Counted from the first letter of the stretch, positions 49,857-59,244 are shown. The stretch is 64,000 nucleotides of DNA from Leifsonia sp. PS1209 (GCF_012317045.1 NZ_CP051154.1:3224001-3288000); one strand, 5' to 3'. A program made the numbers and translations. The notes: a model not told the origin generated them from the sequence alone.

Positions 49857-51178
49857 GGTGGTCCTTCCCACCCTGCGAGAGTACCGCCGGGGGCAGGGAC
49901 CGGCGCACGGGCGACCGCGGTGACCAGGCCGACCTCGCGGAGGGACTGCGTTCCCACGTCGAGGTAGCCGTGCTCGGCCAGGTGCGCCAGGAAGGCCTTC
50001 TGCCTGTCCTGCGGGGCGGGGATCGCCGTCCACACGGCGGACCGGATGTCGTCGTTGTACGCGGAGTGCAGGATCGGCGCATGGCCGGTGACGGCAGCCA
50101 GCCCGGCCGCCCGGTCGCCGTCGACGGGGAGCACGTGGGCGCCGAACCCCGGCGAGCGAGGGTCGGAGCGGCTCGCCCTGCCGAGCCCGGCCTCCGCGTC
50201 TGCTGCCGCCTCTCCGGCGAACACCGCTCCCGCGTGCAGGGCGGCTGCGGTGGGGATGCGCTCCTCGACCCCGGCGGATCCGAGCATCACGAAGGTGCTC
50301 ACTCCGAGCGGTGTGTCTGCCAGGGCGTCCGCTGCCATCGTCGTGCCGTAGGAGTGCGCCACCACGTTCAGGGTGGGCGCATCGTGGGAACGGGAGGCGG
50401 CCAGACCCTGGATCGCCTCGGTGAGCTCCGGAGCCCCTCGCGTCGCGTATTCGCCCAGTGCTGCGTCGATGCCGACCGGCGGCACGACGTACCCCATCCA
50501 GGCGATGACCGCGTGATCGGCCGGAGCAGCAGCATCCCGTTGCGAACCCCACAGGTTCTGCGCGGCCAGCGCCCACAGCTGCATGTCGGTGGCGTACGTG
50601 CCCATGCCGGGAACGGCCCAGGTGACCATCGACGCCGTCTCCGGGTTCCCCACCGCGATGGCCGCGGTCGGGCGCACGCCGGGAACGAATTCGATCAGAT
50701 GCCGCGACGGGTGGGTCTTCGCGTGCAGCGCAGCGGAGATCGCCGTGTACGCCGCCAGGCTCAGCAGCCCCGCCTGTCCCGACGGGTGCGTCCTGACGGC
50801 AGCCCTGGCCGCGGCCAGCTGCTCGGTCAGCGCACGCCGGTTGGCCCGGTCGCGAACCGTGTACGAGACGCCGTCCAGGTTTCCGACCAGACTGGGCAGG
50901 TCGCGCTCCAGCCGGCTGCGCGCTGCCGCCGGCAACGCAGGCCACTCCCGTGCCGCCTGCCGGGGCAAGGAGTTCAGCAGCTCGAGGATCTGGTCGGGAT
51001 GCTCGGAGATGACGGCGTCCACCGCGCTGCCCTCGAGCGAGGCCAGCTGGTGCAGGACCAGCGAACTCGACTGCTGGCCGCCCGCGGGGGCGACGACCAC
51101 CGCGGCGACGGCGAGCACCGACGCGCCGCACGCGATCAGGATGCGCCGCACACCGTGAGCCCGAGTCGCACCCCTCAT
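49853..51178 (-). CDS. Exported alpha/beta hydrolase (DUF1023 type)
   Basis: 441 residues. The N-terminus RRILIACGASVLAVAAVVVA is a signal or anchor helix, so the protein is probably outside the membrane. The first half is helical (VLHQLASLEGSAVDAVISEH, RSRLERDLPSLVGNLDGV); the second is an alpha/beta hydrolase of the DUF1023 group with VPGVRPTAAIAVGNPETASM, nucleophile Ser in VAHSYGTTMAADAL and a likely His in HSAYNDDIRSAVW. The start is uncertain: GGGGAG touches the ATG at 51178, and a later GTG at 51151 is possible. It overlaps the PEP-mutase-family gene by 4 bp. The substrate is unknown; such proteins are common in actinobacterial envelopes. Confidence 0.8.
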   Translation of the reverse strand: MRGATRAHGVRRILIACGASVLAVAAVVVAPAGGQQSSSLVLHQLASLEGSAVDAVISEHPDQILELLNSLPRQAAREWPALPAAARSRLERDLPSLVGNLDGVSYTVRDRANRRALTEQLAAARAAVRTHPSGQAGLLSLAAYTAISAALHAKTHPSRHLIEFVPGVRPTAAIAVGNPETASMVTWAVPGMGTYATDMQLWALAAQNLWGSQRDAAAPADHAVIAWMGYVVPPVGIDAALGEYATRGAPELTEAIQGLAASRSHDAPTLNVVAHSYGTTMAADALADTPLGVSTFVMLGSAGVEERIPTAAALHAGAVFAGEAAADAEAGLGRASRSDPRSPGFGAHVLPVDGDRAAGLAAVTGHAPILHSAYNDDIRSAVWTAIPAPQDRQKAFLAHLAEHGYLDVGTQSLREVGLVTAVARAPVPAPGGTLAGWEGPP

Positions 51179-51254
51179 CTCCCCGAGGGTACGCCAAGCG
51201 GGTTCCCCGGACGCCGGCGGAAACGAATGCCGCCGACGTCCGATGACCTCGTGA

Positions 51255-53525
51255 TCAGCGCACCTCGAACCCCGCGGACAGCAGGTCCGAGTTCCGCGAC
51301 GACGGGCCGACCAGCACCTCGAACGCGCCGGGCTCCACGCGGCGCAGCCCCGCAGCATCCACGATCGTGCACTCGGCGACGGGCAGCCGGATGCCCACCC
51401 GCGCGGACTCGCCCGGCGCGAGGTCGACGTGCCGGTATGCCTTCAGCTCCTTGTCCGCCCAGCTCACGCTCGTGACGAGGTCGCGCACGTACAGCTGCAC
51501 GGTCTCGCGGACGGGGCGTTCCCCGGTGTTGCTCACCGTCACCTCCGCGACGATGTCGTCCTGGAGGCCGACCTCCGTGCGCGCGACCGTGAGGTCCGCG
51601 TACTCGACCGTCGTGTACGAGCGGCCTTCGCCGAACACCCAGGCCGGCGCCTGCGTGAGGTCGGCGTAGCGGTCGCCGTGCTGGCCGCGGAGCTGGTTGT
51701 AGTACGTGGGCTGCTGGCCGACGTGCCTGGCGAAGGAGATCGGGAGGCGCCCCGACGGCTCCACCTGTCCTGCGATGACCTCGGCGATGGCCTGGCCGCC
51801 CAGCATCCCCGGGTTGGCCGCCCACAGCACGGCCGCGGCCTGCGCGACCGACGGAGGAAGCACGAGCGGCTTGGAGGCGAGGAGCACCACGACCACCGGC
51901 TTCCCCGTCGCGATCATGGCGTCGAGCAGCGCGTTCTGGCCGCCGATCAGCTCGAGGGTCGCCGTCGAGCGGCCCTCGCCGACGAGTTCGATGCGGTCGC
52001 CGACGACCGCGACGACCACGTCGGATGCCTCGGCGGCGGCGACCGCTTCGTCGAGCATCCGCTGGTCCGGCTGCGACGGCACGACCAGCGGCGGCCTGGG
52101 CTGCCCGTCCGGGAACGTCGCGCCGAGCGGGTCGGGCGCGAGGGTCAGGATGTCCGCCCCGCGAGCATGCTCGACGGTCCAGCCGTCGATCGCGCTCAGC
52201 CCGTCGAGCACGGTGGTGATCATCTCGCGCGGCTGGCCGTCGAGCCACCCGGCCTGGCCGGAGCCTCCCGCCCAGTCGCCGAGCTGCGTCTGGGCATCGT
52301 CGGCGAGCGGTCCGACGAGCGCGACGCGGAGCGGAGACGACGCAGACGACGCCAGCGGAAGGGTGCCGTCGTTCTCCAGCAGCACGATGGAGCGGCGAGC
52401 GATCTCGAGGTTGAGGTCGGCGTGTTCTGCGCTGCCGACCACCGCGTCGAGCTCGGCCTGCGGCAGGCGCGGGTTCTCGAAGAGTCCGAGATCGAACTTG
52501 ATGGTCAGGATGCGCGCGACGGCGTCGTCGAAGTCGTCCTCGGCGAGCAGCCCCGCCGCCACGGCTTCGAGGGCGCCCTCGTAGAACAGCGGCGTCGTCA
52601 TGATCATGTCGTTGCCGGCCTTCACCGCGGCGGCCGCCGCGTGCGCGTAGTCGGGCTGCACCTTCTGCTCCCAGACCATGCGGCCGACGTTGTCCCAGTC
52701 GGTGATGAGCGTTCCGGTGTAGCCCCACTCGCCGCGGAGCACCTCGCTGAGCAGCCAGTCGTTCACCGTGATCGGCACGCCGTCTGTGCTCTGGTAGCCG
52801 AGCATGAAGGTGCGGCAGCCCTCGCGGGCCACGCGCTCGAACGGGGGAAGGAACCAGCTGCGCAGCTTGCGCCGCGAGATGTCCGCTTCGCTCGCGTCGC
52901 GGCCGCCCTGCGTCTCGGAGTACCCGGCGAAGTGCTTCGCCGTCGCGAGGATCGCCGTCGGGTCGTCGAGGCCGTCGCCCTGGTAGCCGCGGACCATCGC
53001 GCTCGCCAGCTCGCCGATCAGGTACGGGTCCTCGCCGAACGTCTCGCTGATCCGCCCCCAGCGCAGGTCGCGGGCGATGCAGAGCACGGGAGAGAAGGTC
53101 CAGTGCACACCGGTCGCCGCCACCTCTTCGGCCGTGGCCCTGGCCACGCGCTCGATCAGGTCGGCGTCCCACGACGCTGCCATGCCGAGCTGGGTCGGGT
53201 AGATCGTCGCGCCCGGCCAGAACGAGTGGCCGTGGATGCAGTCCTCCCCGACCAGGAGCGGGATCTGCAGCCGCGTCTCCGCCGTCAGCCTGTTCGCCTC
53301 CAGGATGCGTTCCGGCGAGGTGTGCAGGATGGAGCCGGCGCGGCGGCGCAGGATGTGGTCCTGCAGGTCGTCGCGCGCATCCAGTTGCAGCATCTGCCCG
53401 ATCTTCTCCTCCACCGTCATCCGGCTGAGCAGGTCGTCGACCCGCTCCGCCGTCGTGAACGATGGATCCCGGTACGGGACGAAACCGGAGGGCCGTGCCT
53501 CTGTTGCCGGCAGGGTCGATGTCAT
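51255..53525 (-). CDS. GH3 beta-glycosidase (cytoplasmic)
   Basis: 756 residues. The N-terminal barrel runs DLLSRMTVEEKIGQMLQLDA, GEDCIHGHSFWPGATIYP, KHFAGYSETQGGRDASEADI, with the nucleophile D276 in LITDWDNVG. The C-terminal sandwich (from about 385, RRSIVLLENDGTLPL) and a fibronectin-III-like end (EVTVSNTGERPVRETVQLYV) complete the classical GH3 layout. No signal peptide, so it cleaves imported beta-glucosides or xylosides. It is the last gene of the region D operon and overlaps the DppC-type permease by 4 bp, giving a direct link between an Opp/Dpp-type importer and an oligosaccharide substrate. Confidence 0.92.
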   Translation of the reverse strand: MTSTLPATEARPSGFVPYRDPSFTTAERVDDLLSRMTVEEKIGQMLQLDARDDLQDHILRRRAGSILHTSPERILEANRLTAETRLQIPLLVGEDCIHGHSFWPGATIYPTQLGMAASWDADLIERVARATAEEVAATGVHWTFSPVLCIARDLRWGRISETFGEDPYLIGELASAMVRGYQGDGLDDPTAILATAKHFAGYSETQGGRDASEADISRRKLRSWFLPPFERVAREGCRTFMLGYQSTDGVPITVNDWLLSEVLRGEWGYTGTLITDWDNVGRMVWEQKVQPDYAHAAAAAVKAGNDMIMTTPLFYEGALEAVAAGLLAEDDFDDAVARILTIKFDLGLFENPRLPQAELDAVVGSAEHADLNLEIARRSIVLLENDGTLPLASSASSPLRVALVGPLADDAQTQLGDWAGGSGQAGWLDGQPREMITTVLDGLSAIDGWTVEHARGADILTLAPDPLGATFPDGQPRPPLVVPSQPDQRMLDEAVAAAEASDVVVAVVGDRIELVGEGRSTATLELIGGQNALLDAMIATGKPVVVVLLASKPLVLPPSVAQAAAVLWAANPGMLGGQAIAEVIAGQVEPSGRLPISFARHVGQQPTYYNQLRGQHGDRYADLTQAPAWVFGEGRSYTTVEYADLTVARTEVGLQDDIVAEVTVSNTGERPVRETVQLYVRDLVTSVSWADKELKAYRHVDLAPGESARVGIRLPVAECTIVDAAGLRRVEPGAFEVLVGPSSRNSDLLSAGFEVR

Positions 53526-54610
53526 TCGGCAGCGCCTTCCGAGGTGGTTCCTGGCGAGGTGGTTCCCCGCGAGGTGCGGACCTCCGTGACGGTGGCGTTG
53601 ATGTTCAGACCTTTCCGCTTCATGGCGCGAGCGCGCTCACCGGCCGAGCGCAGCCGGGGGTTGACGTACTCGTCGATGCCGAAGTTGACGAGAGAGAGGG
53701 CCACCCCGAGGATGGCGATGCACAGTCCGGCGGGGACGTACCACCACCAGTAGTCGGGGAAGGCGTTGTTCTGCTGCGCCCAGAACAGGATGGTGCCCCA
53801 GTTGAGGTTCGACACCGGGATGACGCCGATGAACGCGAGCGTCGTCAGGCCGAGGACCGCCGCGGTCATCGTGCCGACGAAGCTGGACGCGATGAGCGCC
53901 AGCAGGTTCGGCAGCATCTCCACCAGGATGATGCGGTGCAGCGGTTCGCCGTTCGCCCGCGCCGCCTGGATGAAGTCGCGGTTCCTCAGCGACATGGTCT
54001 GCGCACGCAGCACGCGCGCTCCCCACGCCCATCCGGTGAGACCGAGCACCGCGGCGATGACGACGAGCGGCGGATCCTGGAACTGCGACGCGATGATGAT
54101 CATCAGCGGGAGCCCGGGGATGACGAGGAACACGTTCGACAGCGCGGACAGCGCCTCGCTCTTCCAGCCGCGCAGGTACCCGGCGGTCACGCCGACCGCG
54201 ATCGCGACGATCGTGGCCATGATCGTGGCCAGGAACCCGACGACGAGCACGCCGCGGGTGCCGTAGACGAGCTGGCTGAACACATCCTGGCCGATGTGGG
54301 TCGTGCCGAGGAGGTGCTGGAACGACGGCGGCTGAAGTGTCGCGCTCAGGTTCTGCGCCTGGGGGTCGTACGGGGCGATCAACGGGGCGAAGATCGCGAC
54401 CAGCACGAACACACCGAGGATGATGAGCCCGGTGGCGGACTTCGGGTTGCTGAACATCGCCAGCGACAGCTTGAGCTGCGACCAGAAGGTCTTCTTCTCC
54501 GGACTCTCGCTGCCCTGCTGCGGACGACCGGCCAGGACGGCCGCCGTCTCCGGGGCTCCGACGCCGACCGGCTGCGCGAGCGTGGATGTTCTCTCTGCGG
54601 GGGTGGTCAT
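53522..54610 (-). CDS. Opp/Dpp-type ABC importer, permease (DppC-like)
   Basis: 362 residues. A long soluble N-terminus precedes helix 1 (SATGLIILGVFVLVAIFAPL). DppC signatures: HLLGTTHIGQDVFSQLVYGTR, the loop RNRDFIQAARANGEPLHRII contacting the ATPase, and WWWYVPAGLCIAILGVALSL then NFGIDEYVNPRLR at the end. The last residues contain short Thr/Ser repeats (RGTTSPGTTSEG) encoded by an imperfect tandem AGGTGGTTCC repeat. It lies 2 bp after the DppB-like gene. Confidence 0.92.
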   Translation of the reverse strand: MTTPAERTSTLAQPVGVGAPETAAVLAGRPQQGSESPEKKTFWSQLKLSLAMFSNPKSATGLIILGVFVLVAIFAPLIAPYDPQAQNLSATLQPPSFQHLLGTTHIGQDVFSQLVYGTRGVLVVGFLATIMATIVAIAVGVTAGYLRGWKSEALSALSNVFLVIPGLPLMIIIASQFQDPPLVVIAAVLGLTGWAWGARVLRAQTMSLRNRDFIQAARANGEPLHRIILVEMLPNLLALIASSFVGTMTAAVLGLTTLAFIGVIPVSNLNWGTILFWAQQNNAFPDYWWWYVPAGLCIAILGVALSLVNFGIDEYVNPRLRSAGERARAMKRKGLNINATVTEVRTSRGTTSPGTTSEGAAE

Positions 54611-54612
54611 GA

Positions 54613-55698
54613 TCAGGCCTCCGTCTGACGTGTGCGCGGGTCGAGGATGGCGTATGCGATGTCCGCGATGATGTTCGCGACCAGCACCGCCAGCACCAGG
54701 ACGAGGAAGATGCCCTGCATCAGCGCGTAGTCCTTGGCGTTCGTCGCGTTGAGCAGCAGCAGCCCGATGCCGGGATACGAGAACACCATCTCCATCACGA
54801 GCGTGCCGCCCACGATGAAGCCGAGCGCGAGCGCGAAGCTCTGGATCTGCGGCAGCACGGCGTTCCGGGCGGCGTAGCGCCAGAGCACGCGGCGGTTCGG
54901 CATGCCCTTGGCCTGCGCGACCGTGATGTAGTCCTCGTCGAGCACGGTGAGCATCATGTTGCGCATCCCGAGCACCCAGCCGCCGAGCGAGACGACCACG
55001 ATGGTCGCCACCGGCAGCACGGCGTGCGAGACCACCTCCGAGATGAACTCGGCGTTCCAGCCGGGTTCGACACCGACCTCGTACGCGTGCCCGGCGGGGA
55101 ACCAGCCGAGCGTCGTCGAGAAGATCGCGATGAAGATCAGGCCGAGCCAGAAGTACGGGATGGTGCCGAGGAACGTCGTGACAGGCACGAACGCATCCAG
55201 GCCGCTGCCGCGCTTCCAGCCGATGACCGCGCCGAGGCTGGTGCCGATCACGAACGAGATGATCGTGGCGACGCCCACCAGTCCGAGGGTCCACGGCAGG
55301 GCGGACGCGATCGCATCCCCCACCGGCGCCATGCCCGTGGAGATCGAGACGCCCAGGTTGCCGTGCAGCAGCATGTTCCAGTAGTCGAGGTACTGCTGCC
55401 AGAGCGGCACGGAGGTGTCCAGGCCGAACATCGCACGCAGCGCTTTCTCCGCCTCCGGGGTCAGCTGCCCCTGGCTGCGCGCCATGAACGACGACACCGC
55501 GTCGCCCTTCATCATGCGCGGCAGGAAGAAGTTGACGGTGATGGCGGCCCACAGCGTGAACAGGTAGAACGCCACCCGGCCGCCGATGAACCGCCACGGG
55601 ATGCGCGGACCGCTGCGCTCCGTGCGGGCGGCGGTCGTGCCGACGAGGGTCGGGTCGACCGGGGTCTTGTCGACGGGGGTCTGGGTCTCTGCGCTCAT
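54613..55698 (-). CDS. Opp/Dpp-type ABC importer, permease (DppB-like)
   Basis: 361 residues. Helix 1 is VAFYLFTLWAAITVNFFLP followed by the large external loop typical of DppB (AEKALRAMFGLDTSVPLWQQ, HGNLGVSISTGMAPV). The cytoplasmic loop is DEDYITVAQAKGMPNRRVLW and the closing part GGTLVMEMVFSYPGIGLLLL. It overlaps the ATPase gene upstream by 4 bp. Together with the DppC-like protein it forms the channel. Confidence 0.92.
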   Translation of the reverse strand: MSAETQTPVDKTPVDPTLVGTTAARTERSGPRIPWRFIGGRVAFYLFTLWAAITVNFFLPRMMKGDAVSSFMARSQGQLTPEAEKALRAMFGLDTSVPLWQQYLDYWNMLLHGNLGVSISTGMAPVGDAIASALPWTLGLVGVATIISFVIGTSLGAVIGWKRGSGLDAFVPVTTFLGTIPYFWLGLIFIAIFSTTLGWFPAGHAYEVGVEPGWNAEFISEVVSHAVLPVATIVVVSLGGWVLGMRNMMLTVLDEDYITVAQAKGMPNRRVLWRYAARNAVLPQIQSFALALGFIVGGTLVMEMVFSYPGIGLLLLNATNAKDYALMQGIFLVLVLAVLVANIIADIAYAILDPRTRQTEA

Positions 55699-56507
55699 CG
55701 CGCACCTCCCGAGTTCTGGGCGGACAGTTCCCGGAAGAACTTCTCCGGGTCCGGCGAAGCGGCGCGCAACTCGCGCGTGTACGGGTCGCTCGGACGGAGG
55801 ATGACGTCGTCGGCCGTCCCGCGTTCGACGACCCTGCCCTGGTTGAGCACCATGATCTCGTCGCTGAAGTGGCGAGCGGTGGCCAGGTCGTGGGTGATGT
55901 AGAGGACGCCGAGCCCTTCCTCCCTCTGCAGGTCGGAGAGGAGGTTGAGCACGCCGAGGCGGATCGACACGTCGAGCATCGAGACCGGCTCGTCCGCCAC
56001 CAGGAGGGCGGGGCGGGATGCCAGCGCCCTGGCGATGGCGACGCGCTGCCGCTGACCGCCGGAGAGCTCGTGCGGGCGGCGGTCGATCACGGCGTCAGCA
56101 TCCAGGCGCACGCGGAGCAGCAACCTCCGCACCTCCGCATCCACCTCGGAGCGCGGGACGACGTTGTCGAGTCGCAGCGGGCGCTCGATGTGGTGGCGGA
56201 TCGAGTGGGACGGGTTCAGCGAGGCGAACGGGTCCTGGAACACCATCCGCAGCTGCTGGCGGTAGCTCCGCAGCCGCCGTCCGCTCCGCGGGATCGGGAC
56301 GCCGTCGAGCAGTACATCGCCGCTCGTCGGGGTCTCCAGCTGGGTCAGGATCTTGGCGATCGTGGACTTGCCGCTCCCCGACTGGCCGACCAGGCCGATG
56401 GTCTGGTGCGACGACAGCGTGAAGCTCACGTCGTCGAGCGCTCGGAGCTGTCCGGAACCGCGGACGTTGTAGACCTTGGTGACGTTCCTGAATTCGAGGG
56501 TCGTCAT
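55695..56507 (-). CDS. Opp/Dpp-type ABC importer, ATPase (DppF-like)
   Basis: 270 residues. Walker A is GLVGQSGSGKSTIAK near residue 40-54, Q-loop RMVFQDPFASLNP, signature LSGGQRQRVAIARALASRP, Walker B LLVADEPVSMLDVSIR and switch His in YITHDLATA. The OppF-type C-terminal extension (RPSDPYTRELRAASPDPEKF) is present. It overlaps both its neighbours by 4 bp. This makes the region D importer self-contained, unlike the three CUT1 systems. Confidence 0.94.
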   Translation of the reverse strand: MTTLEFRNVTKVYNVRGSGQLRALDDVSFTLSSHQTIGLVGQSGSGKSTIAKILTQLETPTSGDVLLDGVPIPRSGRRLRSYRQQLRMVFQDPFASLNPSHSIRHHIERPLRLDNVVPRSEVDAEVRRLLLRVRLDADAVIDRRPHELSGGQRQRVAIARALASRPALLVADEPVSMLDVSIRLGVLNLLSDLQREEGLGVLYITHDLATARHFSDEIMVLNQGRVVERGTADDVILRPSDPYTRELRAASPDPEKFFRELSAQNSGGAR

Positions 56508-57328
56508 CGCGCGACCACTCCTCTCTCGCCGGTCAGGCGCGGGAACGACGCCAGGAGGTTCTTCGTGTACTCGTGCTGCGGGTCGTTCCAGATCCGCTCC
56601 GCGGTCGCGAGCTCGACGATCTCGCCCTCGCGCATGATCGCGATCCTGTCGCTGATCTCCAGCAGGAGGGGGAGGTCGTGGGTGATGAAGACGACGGAGA
56701 AACCGAACTCGTGCCTGAGCTGGGAGATCTGCCGCAGGATCTCGCGCTGGACGAGCACATCCAGAGCGGTCGTCGGCTCGTCCATCACCATCAGCTGCGG
56801 CCGGAGGGCGAGCGCCATCGCGATCATCACGCGCTGGCGCATACCGCCGGACAGCTCGTGCGGGTACGAGCGCATCCGCTGACCGCCCACCTTGACGATC
56901 TCCAGCAGTTCGACGACGGCCTTCTTGCGTTCGGCGCGGCTCAGTTCCGGCCGGTGCACGATGAACACGTCCTCGAGCTGGGCGCCGATGGTCGCCACCG
57001 GGTTGAGGGCGTTCATCGCCCCCTGGAAGACCATCGAGATCTTGTCCCAGCGGAACCGGCGCATCTCCTCGACCTCGAGGGCGTTGATGTCGATGTCGTC
57101 GCCGCTCTTGTCGTGGAACACGACGCTTCCGTCGGTGATGACCGCCGGCGGACGGAGGAGTCGCTGCACGCCGTATGCGAGCGTGGTCTTCCCGCACCCG
57201 CTCTCCCCGGCGAGGCCGACGATCTCGCCCCGTTTGATGTCGATGGTGACGTTCTTGACCGCCCGCACAGGGGGATCGACGTCGTACACGACCGAAAAGT
57301 CGCGCACGGAAAGAAGGCTGTCTGTCAT
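56504..57328 (-). CDS. Opp/Dpp-type ABC importer, ATPase (DppD-like)
   Basis: 274 residues. Walker A GLAGESGCGKTTLAYGV, Q-loop SMVFQGAMNALNP, signature LSGGMRQRVMIAMALALRPQ, Walker B LMVMDEPTTALDVLVQ and switch His in VFITHDLPLLLE. The C-terminal part (WNDPQHEYTKNLLASFPRL) matches OppD, though the usual iron-sulphur-like cysteine tail is absent. The start at 57328 has only a weak ribosome site. It is separated from the binding-protein gene by 85 bp holding a strong hairpin. Confidence 0.94.
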   Translation of the reverse strand: MTDSLLSVRDFSVVYDVDPPVRAVKNVTIDIKRGEIVGLAGESGCGKTTLAYGVQRLLRPPAVITDGSVVFHDKSGDDIDINALEVEEMRRFRWDKISMVFQGAMNALNPVATIGAQLEDVFIVHRPELSRAERKKAVVELLEIVKVGGQRMRSYPHELSGGMRQRVMIAMALALRPQLMVMDEPTTALDVLVQREILRQISQLRHEFGFSVVFITHDLPLLLEISDRIAIMREGEIVELATAERIWNDPQHEYTKNLLASFPRLTGERGVVAR

Positions 57329-57357
57329 GTGCTTGTCGCTTTCTTGCTGGCCGCGAA

Positions 57358-57405
57358 GCATCCGGGGCGGACTCGGGAGGTGAGTCCGTCGTCCGCCCCG
57401 GATGC
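57358..57405 (-). terminator. Intercistronic hairpin after the Dpp-type binding protein gene
   Basis: GCATCCGGGGCGGAC (57358-57372) and GTCCGCCCCGGATGC (57391-57405) are perfect 15-bp arms; inside, GACTC pairs alternatively with GAGTC. It lies 9 bp after the binding-protein stop and has no T-run. Its place between binding protein and ATPase genes suggests mRNA stabilisation or partial termination. Confidence 0.7.
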
Positions 57406-57413
57406 GCTGGGGA

Positions 57414-59093
57414 CTACTTGGCAGCCGGCTTCAGCTTCATGACCACCTGCACAGCCCAGGGCTGCGTGGGGTCTGCCGTCGCGTACTGGTCGGACTCGCT
57501 CGGCCACCCGGTGAACTTGCGGGTGTTGTACTCGCCGAGCTGCGGGTGCGTTCCGATGGCGATGGCCGGCACGTCCTCGACGAAGATCTTCTGGATCTTG
57601 TTGAGGGCTGCGGTGCGCGATGCGTCGTCCGAGGCCTGCGCGTACTCCTTGAGCAGCGCGGTCGCCTCCGGGTTGTTGTAACGGCCGAAGTTGTCAGCGA
57701 CCTTGCCGCCCGCTGCCTGCTCCAGGTATGCGCCGTTCATCACGTCGTCGTAGATGTGCCACGGGTTCGATCCCGATCCCGTCCAGTGCAGCACGGCGTC
57801 GAAGTTGCCCGTCGCCACGTTGGTGGTCCAGGTGTCCGCGTCCGGGGTGGCCACCTTGGCATCAGCACCGAGCGTGTTCTTCACCTGCGTCGCCACCAGC
57901 TGGATGCCCGTGACGTAGTCGTTCCAGCCCTGCGGGTCCTGCAGGGTGAAGGAGACCGGGTTTCCGGACGGGTCGATCAGCGCGCCGCTCTTCCAGGTGT
58001 AACCGGCGTCGGTGAGGACCTTCTTGGCGCCGTCGACGTCGATCTTGAAGTTCTGGTCCTTGTACTCGGGGGCGATGTACTGGTCACCCGTCGGCTGCGG
58101 GATGCCGGTCACGCTCTTCAGCTCGGGACCCGCGTTGCTGCGCGCCTTCTCGGCGTGCGCGGTGCGGTCGACGACCATGTTGACCGCCTTGCGGAACGCC
58201 ACGTTGTCGAACGGAGCCTTCGTCGTGTTGACCACGATCATGTCCGGGCTCAGGATGTTCGCACCCCAGAACACGTTGTGCTTCTTGTCCTTGTCGACGT
58301 AGTTCTTCTGGTAGTCGGTGATGAAGATCTGCGCCCAGTCGGTCTCGCCGTTCTGCAGTGCGCGGAGGAGGCCGGTGTTGTCGTTGTACTCGAGGTACTT
58401 CAGCTCGGCGACGGGGACCTTGCCGCCCCAGTAGTCGGTGCGGGCCTTCAGCACGACGCCCTGCGACGAGAAGGTCTTGATCGTGTACGGGCCGGTGCCG
58501 ACGGCGTCCTTGACCGCATCCTTGGTCGGGTCTGCGATGCCCTTCCAGATGTGCTCGGGAACGATGGCGGTTTGCAGCACGTCGCCCTGCTTGACGAACT
58601 TCGACTCGGTGAAGCTGAGCACGACGTTGCCGCCGTCCTTCTTGACGTCTGCGAGCTTCAGGCCGGCCAGGTCGAGGGCCGGCGTGCTCTTGATGAGGTT
58701 GAAGGTGTAGACGATGTCGTCCGCGGTGAACGGCTTGCCGTCGCTCCACTTCACGTCCGCGCGGGGCGTGACGGTCAGCTGCGTGTAGTCCGCGTTCCAC
58801 TCGACCTTCGAGGCGAGCCACGGGGTGGTCTCGTTCTTGCCGACCGGGTTGACCATCGCCAGGGGCTCGAAGATCATCCGGTTGTATCCGAGGGACTGGC
58901 CGGAGCCTGTGCTGATGAACGGGTTGTTGATCTGCGTGGCGAGCACTGCGGAGCCGTCCGGCTTCGCGATCGTGAGGGAGCCGCCGCTCCCGCCGTTCGC
59001 GGTGGACGAGCCGCTGGATGAGCAGCCGGTGAGCGCGATCGCGCTGAACGCGGCGATCGCGGTTGCCGTGATCAAGTACTTCTTAAGCCTCAT
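57414..59093 (-). CDS. Family 5 (Opp/Dpp-type) extracellular binding lipoprotein
   Basis: 559 residues. Signal peptide KKYLITATAIAAFSAIALTG followed by Cys (lipobox LTGC), then a Ser/Gly linker. The SBP_bac_5 fold shows MIFEPLAMVNPVGKNETTPW, WSDGKPFTADDIVYTFNLIK, GTGPYTIKTF, FRKAVNMVVDRTAHAEKA and the ending LGEYNTRKFTGWPSE. The family binds peptides, nickel or, in actinobacteria and thermophiles, cello- and xylo-oligosaccharides; the GH3 gene in the operon favours the latter. GGAG before the ATG is well placed. It is divergent from TetR, with inverted repeats in between. Confidence 0.93.
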   Translation of the reverse strand: MRLKKYLITATAIAAFSAIALTGCSSSGSSTANGGSGGSLTIAKPDGSAVLATQINNPFISTGSGQSLGYNRMIFEPLAMVNPVGKNETTPWLASKVEWNADYTQLTVTPRADVKWSDGKPFTADDIVYTFNLIKSTPALDLAGLKLADVKKDGGNVVLSFTESKFVKQGDVLQTAIVPEHIWKGIADPTKDAVKDAVGTGPYTIKTFSSQGVVLKARTDYWGGKVPVAELKYLEYNDNTGLLRALQNGETDWAQIFITDYQKNYVDKDKKHNVFWGANILSPDMIVVNTTKAPFDNVAFRKAVNMVVDRTAHAEKARSNAGPELKSVTGIPQPTGDQYIAPEYKDQNFKIDVDGAKKVLTDAGYTWKSGALIDPSGNPVSFTLQDPQGWNDYVTGIQLVATQVKNTLGADAKVATPDADTWTTNVATGNFDAVLHWTGSGSNPWHIYDDVMNGAYLEQAAGGKVADNFGRYNNPEATALLKEYAQASDDASRTAALNKIQKIFVEDVPAIAIGTHPQLGEYNTRKFTGWPSESDQYATADPTQPWAVQVVMKLKPAAK

Positions 59094-59110
59094 TGCTTCT
59101 CCTTCGTGGC

Positions 59111-59129
59111 GGACACATCCGTTGTGTCC
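59111..59129 (-). promoter_or_regulatory. Inverted repeat in the binding-protein leader
   Basis: GGACACA-TCCGT-TGTGTCC, perfect 7-bp arms, 18 bp before the binding-protein start. It could be a leader hairpin or an accessory operator. Confidence 0.5.
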
Positions 59130-59156
59130 TGTGGTGCGTGGAATGTCGCTGACGAT

Positions 59157-59184
59157 AACTTGCTTACTGGACAGAAAGCAAGTT
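59157..59184. promoter_or_regulatory. TetR operator candidate of region D
   Basis: AACTTGCTT (59157-59165) and AAGCAAGTT (59176-59184) are perfect 9-bp inverted arms with a 10-bp spacer, in the gap between the divergent binding-protein and TetR genes. The size and place fit a TetR-family operator. Confidence 0.7.
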
Positions 59185-59244
59185 GGGGCAAGGTTACTGA
59201 GTGGTAAGCTCGCTCGCAACCAGCACGAGAAGGAAGCGATAGGA

